Positions 52,301 to 57,453 of a DNA stretch of 64,000 nucleotides are shown in pieces (the first letter of the stretch is position 1; each line of letters begins with the position of its first letter). Both the position numbers and the translations under genes were made by a program. Origin of the DNA: Verrucomicrobiaceae bacterium UBA7681 (GTDB lineage Bacteria; Verrucomicrobiota; Verrucomicrobiia; Verrucomicrobiales; Verrucomicrobiaceae); contig DLGZ01000025.1 in the NCBI GenBank assembly GCA_002482965.1, forward strand, positions 17,206 through 81,205. The letters run 5' to 3'. The notes under the pieces are model-generated. The model was not told where the DNA came from. It saw only the letters and a program-made list of their open reading frames with translations, and did no database searches.

Positions 52301-54200
52301 ATTGAAAGATGCCATTGCCGGTGGTGGCCTGAAGACGAATCGCGCCATTGGCCGAAGCAGAATCCGCCAAACTGGCGATGACACCCGTCACCGAGTTCGA
52401 CGTGAAGCCGATGACCAACACCCCTTGGAAATCATTGGCCGTGTTGGAGAGGGTGACCCCATGTGTGCCTGAGGTCGTCTCAATGATGATACCGCCGGTG
52501 CCGGTGACCTTGCCGGCGATGACAAGGTCAAAGGCGGCTTCGGTGAACTTCGCAATCGCCCCGTTGTTGATCGTGATGGTGCGTGCGGCATTGAGCGTGA
52601 GGCTGGCAGTGATCTGCAGAGTGCCGCTGCTGTTGAAGGTGAGGCCTCCCGTCAAGGCCCCGAGATTGGTGTCTGCGCCGATGCTGATCGCAGCAGTCGT
52701 GGCAGCGCCAATGGCCGGCCGCGCTGCAGCGTCGATCACGGTGCCACCGCTGTAGCTGTTTGAGGTTGAGCTGAGAGTCAGTGCGCCAGCCGAACCCGTC
52801 TTCACCAAGGTCACAGCGCCACCGTTGTCGCTGATCGGCGCACTGATGGTGATGCCGGCACTGCCGGTGTTAACATAAAGGTTGCCGCCGCCGGTCGGAG
52901 TTGTCAGCACACCGCCTGTTCCGGTTGCCACCGTCAAGAGCGTCGCCACACCATTGAGCAGCCCGTAGGTTTGCAGATTTGCCCCTGCTGCCAGCGTGAG
53001 AGTGGAAGTGGCTCCTGTGTTCAGCAGGGCCGCAATGGTGCGAGTGGTGGCCAGCGTCTGTGAAGCGGAACTGGTGTAGGCATTGCTTGCATTGGTCCAA
53101 GTCGATTCCAACGATCCGGCAATGCCCGCACCCACGACCTGTGAAGAGGCATTGTAAACGGCGTAGTCGGTCTGCAGCGCGGCCGTGGTCCCCACGGTAG
53201 CCCAAGGGCCGATAATCTGGCCGGCAGTGGTGGCGGTGGCACCCGTGACAACAATCATGTTTTTGGTCGTGTTCAATCCCGACGCAGAAGAAAAGGTGAT
53301 CGCGGAAGTGTTGGTGGCACCGGTACGGGTCAGGCCGGAAAGGGTCAGGGTCTGACTGCCAGCGCCTGCCTGATTGGTGGTTTCGACAAGATTCAACTGC
53401 CCGCTGGTCAGCGCCACCGTGCCGAGTGTTTCAGCGTAAACAGCGGTGCCTGAAGTGTTGGTGAAGGTGATCGTGCCGCCGTTGGAGGTGATGCCGGCAC
53501 CATTGGCAACACGATTGAGCAAAGCCTCAGTAGAGGACGTATTCGTCAGGGTGATCCCGCCACCGTTGAGCGTGATGCCGGTGGTGGCAGCCAATGCCAG
53601 ATTGCTGGCGGCCAGGGCCATGGTCATCCCGTTGTTGATCGTGGTGGTGCCTGACCAGCCAGTGCCGTTCTGCGTCCCGTTAAAGGTAAGCGTCCCTGCG
53701 GTCTGACCTCCATAAATGCCCCCGCTAAGTGTCACATTGCTAGATGCAACACTCGACACCCCGCTGGTGATCGTGGCGGCGGCGATGTTGTTCAGTGTGA
53801 TCAGATTATTCGCCGCACCAAAGGTCAGCGTTTTGCTGTTTGTGGTTCCATTAATCGTGTATGCCGTCGTATTGAACATCAAGCCGCCAACGGTCACGTT
53901 GTCTGTGAGTGTCACCGTTCCGGCCGCGCCCCTAAATACCGCCGTGTCATTGTTCTCATTGACCCAGGAAGTGTCGCTCGTTCCGTTAAACCAGTTTTGC
54001 AGCGGAGTGCCTGAGAGTGAATTATTCCAATTCCCCGCCCCACCTAAACCTGCTCCTGTGCCGACATTGTTGTTCGCTGCATTTGTATCAGTGTCCCAAT
54101 AAAGAGTCGCTGCCTGCAACGGCTGCCCCACCTGCCACGAAAGCATCAGCACGAACATCAGTGTGCCCAAGGAACGGCGAAAAGCGCGTAAGTAACTCAT
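31356..54200 (-). CDS. giant PATR-repeat PEP-CTERM surface protein 2 (7614 aa)
   Basis: A single uninterrupted frame of 7615 codons. The signal peptide is MSYLRAFRRSLGTLMFVLML... with cleavage near PLQA, followed by the same Trp head as its neighbour (LYWDTDTNAANNNVGTGAG, GGAGNWNN). About 40 PATR repeats can be counted (for example LTKAGTGTWILAGSNTYSGN). Heads resembling fresh N-termini recur near residue 2264 (LYWKGGVDNSWNTLNG) and 5413 (PKWTGFDVTSG). It contains a roughly 500-base three-copy tandem duplication and a roughly 300-base three-copy one. The C-terminus parallels protein 1: NTFDVTGHNADLLFGAVAIG, then VFKLIDW, GIIVVVPEPSR (VPEPSR 7589-7594), a hydrophobic helix and RRRR. No barrel domain. 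Probably an exosortase-anchored, very long beta-helical fibre; a role in adhesion or matrix is inference. A palindrome sits just before the ATG. Confidence 0.9.
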   Translation of the reverse strand: MSYLRAFRRSLGTLMFVLMLSWQVGQPLQAATLYWDTDTNAANNNVGTGAGLGGAGNWNNSLSGTPLQNWFNGTSDTSWVNENNDTAVFRGAAGTVTLTDNVTVGGLMFNTTAYTINGTTNSKTLTFGAANNLITLNNIAAATITSGVSSVASSNVTLSGGIYGGQTAGTLTFNGTQNGTGWSGTTTINNGMTMALAASNLALAATTGITLNGGGITLTNTSSTEALLNRVANGAGITSNGGTITFTNTSGTAVYAETLGTVALTSGQLNLVETTNQAGAGSQTLTLSGLTRTGATNTSAITFSSASGLNTTKNMIVVTGATATTAGQIIGPWATVGTTAALQTDYAVYNASSQVVGAGIAGSLESTWTNASNAYTSSASQTLATTRTIAALLNTGATSTLTLAAGANLQTYGLLNGVATLLTVATGTGGVLTTPTGGGNLYVNTGSAGITISAPISDNGGAVTLVKTGSAGALTLSSTSNSYSGGTVIDAAARPAIGAATTAAISIGADTNLGALTGGLTFNSSGTLQITASLTLNAARTITINNGAIAKFTEAAFDLVIAGKVTGTGGIIIETTSGTHGVTLSNTANDFQGVLVIGFTSNSVTGVIASLADSASANGAIRLQATTGNGIFQWSTAAISALVLNNRQFDLMGTGGTATIDNSNASAANTITVNTDLMVSGAGAKTFTLQGANTGSNTFAGVIGDGTSAVISLTKAGTGTWILAGSNTYSGNTNVNTGILKIAGADGAINNSSIAINPGATLTVDNTTAAGGIKLNRLNSQNLTLTNGTFNYISGTGASTDAVGTLALNSGGNSIINLTANTTGATSVTVSSLTRAAGATLLLTGANLGAAAGANNTNLIVTANGAGADAIGGTGLAGSTSISINSFVLGQDTALSGSAQYGFMTDKINGSMLAGGLRNLTSAEYAGSIADAATFLDNVSLSSLVSGLDSAGTKINSLRLNSGGSVSGSGTLTLNSGAILSLAGNGYTGISVSNLAFGAQEAIIYTVTSDLRINSVISGSGGLTKSSNGVLTFNGVNNYTGATKVNGGVLRAGTTSAFGPNSAVSLATTAGVVLDLAGFDNSLGSLSGGSATAGIVSLRGATLTVGSDNTDTTFAGLIYSTGSLVKTGTGTLTLSAANTFAGSTTINSGGTLKGGIAAFLPAATALTVNGTLDLNAVAVTVGQFTGSGVVTNTNATAVALTLGNFAGNFDTTFSGVFNSTTPASLTLTKTGGGTLTLTSAAGTATGAWTLNAGTIKLDYSAGSVTGNIMNQVATLTLQGGSLNVTGRSGAAVTQTLNAFTLGVRGGQITLVDGGGGGSTLLNVTGALTTTAAGGAMLITAPTNTSVTFATAADATGLLGAGRIVFSDGTAGGFNWATNSGAGSVTTGLGSYTNLVASGSTSTINYLQTGTLVGGITASEAVNTLKITDVAAGGTLALAGNVLTITTGGLLYTGANGYLISSTTGSLKSGVATNSDLIIHQYGAGTLTISAIIADGTGASTLTKAGTGRLVLSGVNTYTGATFVDAGILSISNNNQLGNTLTSAINLTDGATLQTTATFSTGTHTYSLTGGNAMLDIAPATTLTINGVISGAGGLTLNNTGTLSITAAATYTGATYVNSGTLQGGVATFINASTGGNLNVGASGLVEMNNFTLTVGGIAGSGNIKNSGGTAAALTVGGNNQSTVYSGVLQATGTAANLNFIKNGTGTLTLNASNLYTGTTTVNNGTIQWGVDNALTSTTVVTLGNAAGPIVAMLDLNGHSQTLAGPTLYGTTSTATSQAIINIGAGGNLTLAGTLTATVNATAANGFLGAFINGGTLTMTAARTFAIADSINAAADLTITSAITGAAGGITKTGAGNLVLAGVNTTTGANIIQVGTLTAGVNGALSTAGTWTVTATGAGVTATLDLSGTVQSLNNVLALGGSTATSTPVVNLNGGTLSILNGITYSASGNPLGGQIIGGTLDLGSATRTITVGNSTNAAVDLAISSVISGAGGVTVAGVGQLLLSGQSTYAGNTTLSAAGIVQAGVNNALPFGDGKGNLIINAGTFDLNGFNINLNAVTAAAAGGTIDNTSSSSTTLTIGNNDTTGTFYAGVIANSGAGALNLTKTGTGAASFTGAVGIKGALTVNAGTLNLLGTLTTPGSMTGVTVAGGGTLNMISSSVAALSNLTTLNLGSGSGTATLGLTLGATASTLTTNNSATTANTVLINLSAISGIASGTYTLLSASSGLSGATYQISAVGGFATTAQSISDTAVSVTLGAATATTLYWKGGVDNSWNTLNGSFQSNWTDVTGTVNSQAMPGFANTAIFSANGQSGTSIATTLGMNVILNDLQFNSALGSGPVGSISIAAGANAANTLTIAPSSSSTGITVLTGAPASISISAPVNLGAAQTWTVADADTVLTVSGVISGAAGNSLSKAGAGTLILSSAGNLFGGAATTVNVQAGTLQFSADAQLGSSLNTLTIGTSTSVGTLQYTGSTATIARAIALGTQAGSATGDTISVGSGTILTLSGVISGGAASGVVGNNSLTITGGGTVVLSASNTFTGDVIVAGNSTLSVNTIVTTLNLGTAALNQKPKQVFIQSGSTYVATASQNPVAFTSANSVFYSFGQNSSSSTTVSVASGATFQFDDAGQFTLNGTLNLTGAGTLLLGGNYDVLTAAYGSSTLTTGVQSGSSINVGGTATLQLQANAAALGGTNKASITLNDGTTLDLRLNTGGIFGNDVTIAGDVTLKSGRTTAAATNITLTMGDLTVGGGTVTFANGNLNTAPGVANLTFTSTTLTSDVIFNLTNVNGSGIATLNLGGLDDGGTARTITTTGGGALGINAASTSFTGTINVTGGSYLVLGAAGANTGTVNVLNGSVVYTATGANAAGTVNVGDTSGSNAATLAIGANGVVVDNAFVIRDGSSGATNITTVSTATVAVPNLLGFGMPVGGMGTIAAPITLAKSSGAVNFGAAANTSLVITGAVGESGGAKTFNAVGPGTVYLLGDKNFTGGISITGGALILGAGPTSTNFSGTTTINGGLLGLLGSYALPGALVIGSSGGSLLYAPAAATTDYSSLLTLTSGGTLILDIASGLTINYTTAFGSSSTAGLSKVGAGTLNLTPTTDSETFTGATTVGAGTLALNFVSGGATSNLISSSSILQMQGGTLTVNGGTNTSAVTQAFASTSLQAGNSVVTLTKGSASSVGLTLGTISRSAGAAINFSLLPASTSINIAGNSNNAAGILGGWATYNTSATLTDWAINSGNLVAPYASYTTLTTSGGGTQTTTNFTMGASVTLTAAGGASVTANSLRMSATSTLALAGTNSLTLSSVTGGILYALSSGTGTISGTAALATGLGMVSTGTASGGELLVYVNAGGTLTISAGVGGIAGSTNGFGITKSGGGTLNLTNATTSNLNNYTGQTVINGGVLQALAPDRLGSTSGITLNGGTLFSGSTTLSGSITQAITLGLSGGTLSYNSTTGTGSGNGGWNNTTAIAFLGSGSRTLTLQGTDTDRIATLVAALGDGGGPTFLIVNGGTTTSGFQLSGANSYSGSTTIQGGYLILNNVSALPGMSSLTFSGTGFNLAELELTATYGTTFTRSLGTGPGQVQWLGNGGFSAGAGTATATSVTVNLGGAGDMVTWGAGGFVPSGSILGLNQNALNNPSLGSVNFQNGIDFGALTTRTIEVGNSSYGFNTASIAASNAGYDAQLSGNLISTVTGGFTKTGTGVLWLNGDNSGFLGTLNIANGTVLFSNAAALPATLTLSSTISLTAGAVGGVVLQGATNFNTLYSHINSSTNGELMLDTSSSESINFNAAGFTNARFGAFGNVAYTGLFTPGTSGTYLINGVSGNLVASAAGQNRLMLSRTNALTGASSTLNVGTGILLLGGANDIGGAVNIQSVPLVGTNSISGAAFVWIANDKALGTGTITLTNTITAANQAGYPGLGAAYGDHTLANNIVLNDAGGASGNNFFLGGDTASDGVPSAGRMTYSGTVTIQGPTTITNNLQFNQRTTGLMFTGQITSTGSSPNFYFNGGSSLIVFNNLSGTASNYTTSNIFLNSAATFLIGQASDLGDTATARGVSYNSNGAVFGILPTAGNVTTSSNITFVANGNSFAQVVDVPMATQTFTLTSGIVQTSARTGQLYTKTGLGTFDIGVGLNPNSGASTWGTAGITIAQGTLSANFTTSAVASNMIRLANSSATAAPLTLSGGTLLLTGKSSTANSQAFGALTVTQGASAITLNSNGGTLTTSFTSMATRAAGGTVALTLPTAGPASVAVTAGLVAQNSLLVDAAATKSAFMVTGTQGGAITGWAGVSGGTIVALSNYTLTTSSTLSGNATVDTGVNTTLVANAAADSLRFNLAESRTLNLGGNTLNVGGILVTAAVGGNGSTITGGSLSTASGAAANADLVVYQANTAGALTIGANIVDNGANAVALTKSGAGELVLTGSNTFSGSLFLNEGKVTFNSVSQMGAGGSAINLNGAVLHYTGSGDISNAGTLTNGSVNVARHTSIDVDSGATLTLSGTVTSTLLSPTYELLTKTGAGTLVLGGSSNNVLYVNVAQGTLILNKSGGNVNALGISSTIVLSNIGLTVEDGALAQLGGDTANGDQILNASSVQLNGSGMLDLAGHSETIDGLGGSSSSVITNSSASGAVLTVGNSSMTLGASTQFDGSLQDGTGTLGLTMIGGNIFTLTGINTYTGKTTIIGQQYLTSGIYFGGISISSELNLGNNPANFTADQWTLNGGRLVMTENVTLDAARNNVGITLATGGGIFEVASSKTFTIAAANIIAGTGRFTKEGAGTVVMLGGANTYTGKTVLNLGILSISAQGALGGNPASATADQLTFNGGQLVTTATLSLNDANRGVTIQGYGGTLTPALGTTLTLPNTLSGTGDLTLNGAGTVVLGGINTPWTGKTILLGGELQISTNLNLGSPPATAVADQLQISNNAIFHLTADMAFNANRGVTIGSGGATITTDAGKLVSVNGAVALNAGTLTKAGTGGLVLLGSNSAVSGTQVAVMAGVLRLASSGALSSNSNLNLSGGVVELASSDFTRALGAGNNQVQFTASSGFSAFGAARNVNLGGAAATVVWNSGSFVPTGSALVLSSTTSDNTVTFQNGIDTNGAVRTVQVDDGSADTDAVLSGAVSDSSSGGGILKTAAGTLSLTGSSTYSGTTQISGGRLLAGAANVFSSASAFTLDNTSGVSLDLNGNNQVIGSLAGGGTTGGNVSLGAGVLTTGGNNGTTVFDGVISGTSGGLTKTGSGSMSLTNAQTYTGATTVSGGALFVNSTLATSGITVGGGSTLGGSGSVSALTTVSSGGTILAGDVAGDGSLTMSGGLTFLGGGTINVGQIAETASNVLNVGALTVGSVAGSITINVIANSPSGYANSTPYTLLTYTGGSILGTAGFSGFTLGTIAGTNSRTSGLLSDTGSAITLTLTADNPKWTGFDVTSGLVSSRWAPIDAALLNWKLISAGTSTSYLEGDVVLFDDSAIGSTTVDISEGNVSPSSVTFNNSSLTYTLTGSNGIAGTANLNKFGTGTLIINNTNSFNGGVILNGGVIQLGSAGALGTTNGLLFGANVAAGTKLQLNSNSITLAGLNTNATPGSAVVENGGASAATLTLNLQTVGGPPSGDASSVFAGVLQDGSSGKLGLTLTGNGTLTLSGANSYTGLTTISGGTLLIGDGSTTGSIVGTGGITNNAALVFNRSNAYSYTGNITGSGTTLVTGGGALTLTGTLDSTGGTTIDAANTLNVGNGGAGGSISGDILNNGALTFNTTSTGLVVSGSITGSGTLENIAGFTILTGTNNFGSGSSTTITGGTLQIGNGGTTGSITGDILDNGVLAFNRSDSSTFAGNISGTGSVLINMSSPTAVKTLSGTNTYGGGVTVAQGVLALGSATAVPTGSAVLVGASGTSGILDLNGFNLTVSALATAGTASDQTITNNSATSNSVLTYSSATSSTFGGLISNGASRNISVVVTGGGTLVLASTNTFTGGVIVLNGTIMLGADGALGTGAISLGTTGSNGVLDLNGFSQTVSSLAEGAGAVAGSQIIGNSSTTGDGFLTINGTSTFGGLIQDALGSGTFKTGLTIASGTTTLTNANTYSGATQINSGATLQLGNGGTTGSLSNGSTITDNGTLSFNRSDNVTFGATVSGSGGLQQVGSGILELNGDNSYSGLTVMNNAAGTLKTSGTNSSSTGGTTLTAGTLLLNNSSANNGGLAGGTIIISGGTIDNVTGSALTLVQNNNMTLGGSFIFTGSNDLNFGSGAVNVGASALTITMGGTNRMLSLGALTNTANAVNTITVTAGAGSSLVIGSYALSNNAANRVDVLTGNVANIIINGAVTNGGTSTTSGLNYTGTGILTLNGANNYGGLTSQTTSGGTIIFNGSNSGAGGTTLTAGTIQLGGATNGGIASGTLTLTAGVLQAINAARTLSNAVTLTAVTVSGSQSLTINGNFTFVSGARTLTSSITGGNLLTLGGNVFLSDSATVAGAATIAGSGLTTLSGNIANFNGSGVAGALIITNTSTTTLSGANTYSGLTTMNAAAGFLVLSGSNSSAGATTLTTGTIQFNSSSALGGGSGLGSGTLTLTAGTLQALNAARSITSNVLMTAVTVSGSQSLTMNGSFTFVSGSRTLTSSITGGNLLTLGGNVFLSDVSGTAGTQTIAGSGNTTVSGNIADFNGSGLAGTLTITNTGITTLGGANTYTGTTTMNAAAGTLVFSGSNSSAGATTLTTGMLQFNSNSNGGLASGLLTFTAGTVQALNASRSIANAITLTAVTVSGTENLTFNGKLTGSTGASRTLTNNIGAGKTLTFTSVDINPETANARTLTIAGTGATAITGAIANGNGTTANNLTITNTNTTTISAASGVSTYTGTTTAGAGTLVIGATNTLPVANAFVLGTLATGGAAATLDISGFNQTVGNFSVSSDNVTANQLLTASGRTLTINGNVTIGSSNATLTTTNFTTSGSGTVTVNNTTANGFFTVGGYVGTTSGQGNLATADFSSLSSLSILLNASTGTFRVSNNSTANTANAYSVLTLATDNTITAKTFAVGDGGQYGGSVGQVNQLKLGSGTNAINADVFNIGTGTRDFGSVTFNSGSGTIIVRAADGVSRVAFNMGAIGGGTGVATATGVQNTFDVTGHNADLLFGAVAIGTQSTRGDTLTNVFSFDTGTLDMTSLTMSVKTGTPLAGVPLVSSTLNLGGGTVTIGSGILQMGQAATATNQAVATINVTGGTVSIGATAGTAITMASAATNTTATASLNLTGGTTTVNGNIVRALGAGTSSATVNLDGGTLDMTGSNIGSAAQNVTFVAAAGTLKNLGELNGGGTLTKTTGGTLVLAGTNTYTGKTVISAGKLSISSESNLGANPGAATADQLTLNGGTLLTTATLAIQNSNRGITVGASGGTIETAASTTATVSSVVTGEGTLTKEGAGTLLFTAVNTNTGSTEVNNGILGGTGVLGGDLNVHAGSTIAPGIAAEGQLTVGGNFTVSAGGTLLMQLGGATTNDASTVQAQMGSNGNLTGLVGSVPSAWSNYVVGTTLHDNIMVNGTAVPVIDGTLKIDSVFLYGYIPAYGDVFKLIDWTATGSMPVSTTFDYGGIVLGDGLSFNSDLFASNGIIVVVPEPSRLLFLMLGLFGLMVRRRRSVR
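33690..35215 (-). repeat. three-copy ~500-base tandem repeat inside giant gene 2
   Basis: Three successive units of about 494-507 bases (boundaries near 35.2, 34.7, 34.2 and 33.7 kb) encode the same order: PATR motif (LSGANTYSGLTTMNAAAG), SNSSAGATTLTTGTIQF, GTLTLTAGTLQALNAARS, AVTVSGSQSLT, TLTSSITGGNLLTLGGNVFL, then a short NFNGSG and ITNTSTTT. Measured between the same GNVFLSD codons (34331 and 34838), the period is 507 bases, or 169 residues. The first two units are close at protein level and the third (toward the C-terminus) is more diverged. Confidence 0.85.
39270..40200 (-). repeat. three-copy ~300-base tandem repeat inside giant gene 2
   Basis: Three units of about 300 bases encode TGKT, then LGxxPxxxxADQL, TAxLxxxxNRGVTI, GGTI and a PATR motif. 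The ADQ codons lie near 40062, 39752 and 39451. A fourth, separated copy (LGANPGAATADQLTLNGG, NRGITVGASGG) is near 32.17 kb, next to the C-terminal region. Conservation is in residues, not exact bases. Confidence 0.75.
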
Positions 54201-54203
54201 ATT

Positions 54204-54224
54204 GAAATTTGATTGGCAAATTTC
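54204..54224 (-). promoter_or_regulatory. perfect palindrome directly upstream of giant gene 2 start
   Basis: GAAATTTG and CAAATTTC form a perfect 8-base inverted repeat around a 5-base spacer. It ends 3 bases before the ATG of the 7614-residue protein (ATG at 54198-54200 on the minus strand). It could be an operator overlapping the leader, or an RNA hairpin occupying the place of the ribosome-binding site. The rest of the 225-base divergent gap to the sulfatase gene is AT-rich and presumably holds both promoters. Confidence 0.5.
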
Positions 54225-54425
54225 GATGTTAAGGGATTTGGAAGATCACAAGCAAGCAATTGTGCAGGGGTAATGCTAAAGATTTTGTCACCTTGATCCA
54301 CCACCTAAGGGCATTCATTATTTAAAGATTAAACTTAACACCTCATTGGGCTTCAATCTCTGAGCTGCAGCGGCCTCATCGGAGTTTGGCAAGATCTGTC
54401 TTTTCCCGGCGTTTCCCCCGGCCGC

Positions 54426-55943
<1,518 letters not shown>

Positions 55944-55980
55944 GGAGTCTGCGCCGTCATTTCTCAGTCACCCAATTTTT

Positions 55981-57453
55981 ATGAAAATTCTACCCTTTCT
56001 GCTTTCGTCATTCATCGCTTTGCATTCGTCGTTTGCGGCGACTCCGAACATCGTCCTCATCAACATTGATGATCTTGGTTATGCGGACATTGGTCCTTTT
56101 GGTGCCAAGATTTCCACGCCGAACATTGAGCGCATGGCGAAGGAGGGAATGAAGCTCATGAGTCATTATGCGGCACCCGTGTGCACGCCTTCACGTGCGG
56201 CGATGATGACGGGTTGTTATCCGAAGCGGGTGCTGCCGGTTCCCGGGGTGCTGTTTCCGGCTGCGGCAGTGGGATTGAACCCGAATGCAATCACGGTAGC
56301 AGAAGTGCTGAAGGCGGGGGGTTATGCCACCACCTGCATTGGCAAATGGCATCTCGGGGATCAGCCGGAGTTTCTGCCTACAAGCCAGGGGTTTGACAGC
56401 TACTTCGGCATCCCATACTCGAACGACATGGGCCCTGCGGCTGAGGGCTCCAAGAGCAATCCTGACCAGCCGCTGCCCAAGGGTCCTGGCAAAGGAAAAG
56501 GGGGAGCCGGCAAGGGCGATGCGGATGCTGAAACCGGCCTCAAAGGCGGTGCGCAGCCGCCGCTGCCGCTGGTCGAAAACCACAACGTCGTCGAACGCGT
56601 CAAAGCTGCGCAGCAGCACACCTTCACGCGCCGCTACACCGAGCGCGCGGTGAAGTACATCCGCGAAAATCAAAAGCAGCCTTTCTTCCTCTATCTCGCG
56701 CACAATGCGGTTCACTTTCCGCACTACCCGCATCAGGAGTTTACCGGCAAATCGGGCATCAGTTTGCAGAAGGACTGGGCCACGGAAGTCGATTGGTCAG
56801 TCGGACAGGTGCTCGACACGCTGCGCGAACTGAAGATGGACGCCAACACCCTCGTCATCTTCACCAGCGACAACGGCGGACCGCTCAATCAAGGGGCAGA
56901 CAACGGCCCGCTGCGCGGCAGCAAAGGCAGCACGCTGGAAGGCGGCATCCGCGTCTGCACGATTGCGTGGTGGCCCGGCAAAGTCGCCGCTGGTTCGAAA
57001 AGCAACGAGATCACCGCGCACATAGACTGGCTGCCCACGTTTGGCACCCTGGCGCGATGCAAAAGCATTGGAGAATTGCAGCTCGACGGCAAGGACATCT
57101 CCCCTGTGCTGCTCGGCCAGAAGGACGCCGTCGGACATGATGTGTTTCATTACTACGCCGGCTTCAATCTCCAGGCGGTGCGCAGTGGTGCGTGGAAGCT
57201 GCACCTTGGAAAAAATGAGCTGTACAATCTTGATGAAGACATCGGCGAAGCTAAAAACGTCGCGGCGGATCATGCGGATATCGTGGCGCAATTGCAGAAG
57301 CATGCCGAGACGATGAAGGCGGATCTGGGTGACAAGACCAAGGACGCGCCCGGCGTGCGCGAACTGGGGCGCGTGGAGCATCCGAAGCCGCTCATCAGCG
57401 CTGACGGCACTGTACGCGAAGGTTTTAACAAGATCGCCAAAACACTGCCATGA
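55981..57453 (+). CDS. exported arylsulfatase-type sulfatase
   Basis: Chosen start ATG 55981 (490 residues), which places signal peptide MKILPFLLSSFIALHSSFAA at the N-terminus. An upstream in-frame extension overlaps the previous gene and is rejected. Metal-site segment: NIVLINIDDLGYADIGPFG. Formylglycine motif: CTPSR at 68-72 within APVCTPSRAAMMTG. Further markers are TTCIGKWHLGD, FFLYLAHNAVHFPHYPH and VIFTSDNGGPLNQGADNGPL, as in the arylsulfatase A/GALNS-like group. Residues about 160-190 are an unusual Gly/Lys-rich insert (KGPGKGKGGAGKGDADAETG) between FGIPYSNDMGP and the NHNVVE segment. The stop overlaps the next start (ATGA), implying translational coupling. Substrate unknown. Confidence 0.92.
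   Translation: MKILPFLLSSFIALHSSFAATPNIVLINIDDLGYADIGPFGAKISTPNIERMAKEGMKLMSHYAAPVCTPSRAAMMTGCYPKRVLPVPGVLFPAAAVGLNPNAITVAEVLKAGGYATTCIGKWHLGDQPEFLPTSQGFDSYFGIPYSNDMGPAAEGSKSNPDQPLPKGPGKGKGGAGKGDADAETGLKGGAQPPLPLVENHNVVERVKAAQQHTFTRRYTERAVKYIRENQKQPFFLYLAHNAVHFPHYPHQEFTGKSGISLQKDWATEVDWSVGQVLDTLRELKMDANTLVIFTSDNGGPLNQGADNGPLRGSKGSTLEGGIRVCTIAWWPGKVAAGSKSNEITAHIDWLPTFGTLARCKSIGELQLDGKDISPVLLGQKDAVGHDVFHYYAGFNLQAVRSGAWKLHLGKNELYNLDEDIGEAKNVAADHADIVAQLQKHAETMKADLGDKTKDAPGVRELGRVEHPKPLISADGTVREGFNKIAKTLP

Noticed and set aside
16689..54200. Many long plus-strand frames inside the giant genes (for example 20418-21641, 28827-29993, 42894-43859)
   Set aside because: They are antisense to unbroken, motif-rich frames, have skewed composition with no signal or domain, and follow from the high GC and the Thr/Gly/Asn codons of the real strand.
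16689..54200. Short periodic DNA in the giants looked at first like a CRISPR array or satellite
   Set aside because: Repeats are imperfect, vary in spacing, always keep the reading frame and encode PATR motifs; there are no uniform spacers and no cas genes.
16689..54200. Possibility that the giant frames are assembly chimeras or frameshift fusions
   Set aside because: Both have one signal peptide, one terminal PEP-CTERM and matching C-terminal blocks, with no internal stop; long-read confirmation would still be worthwhile for the tandem copies.
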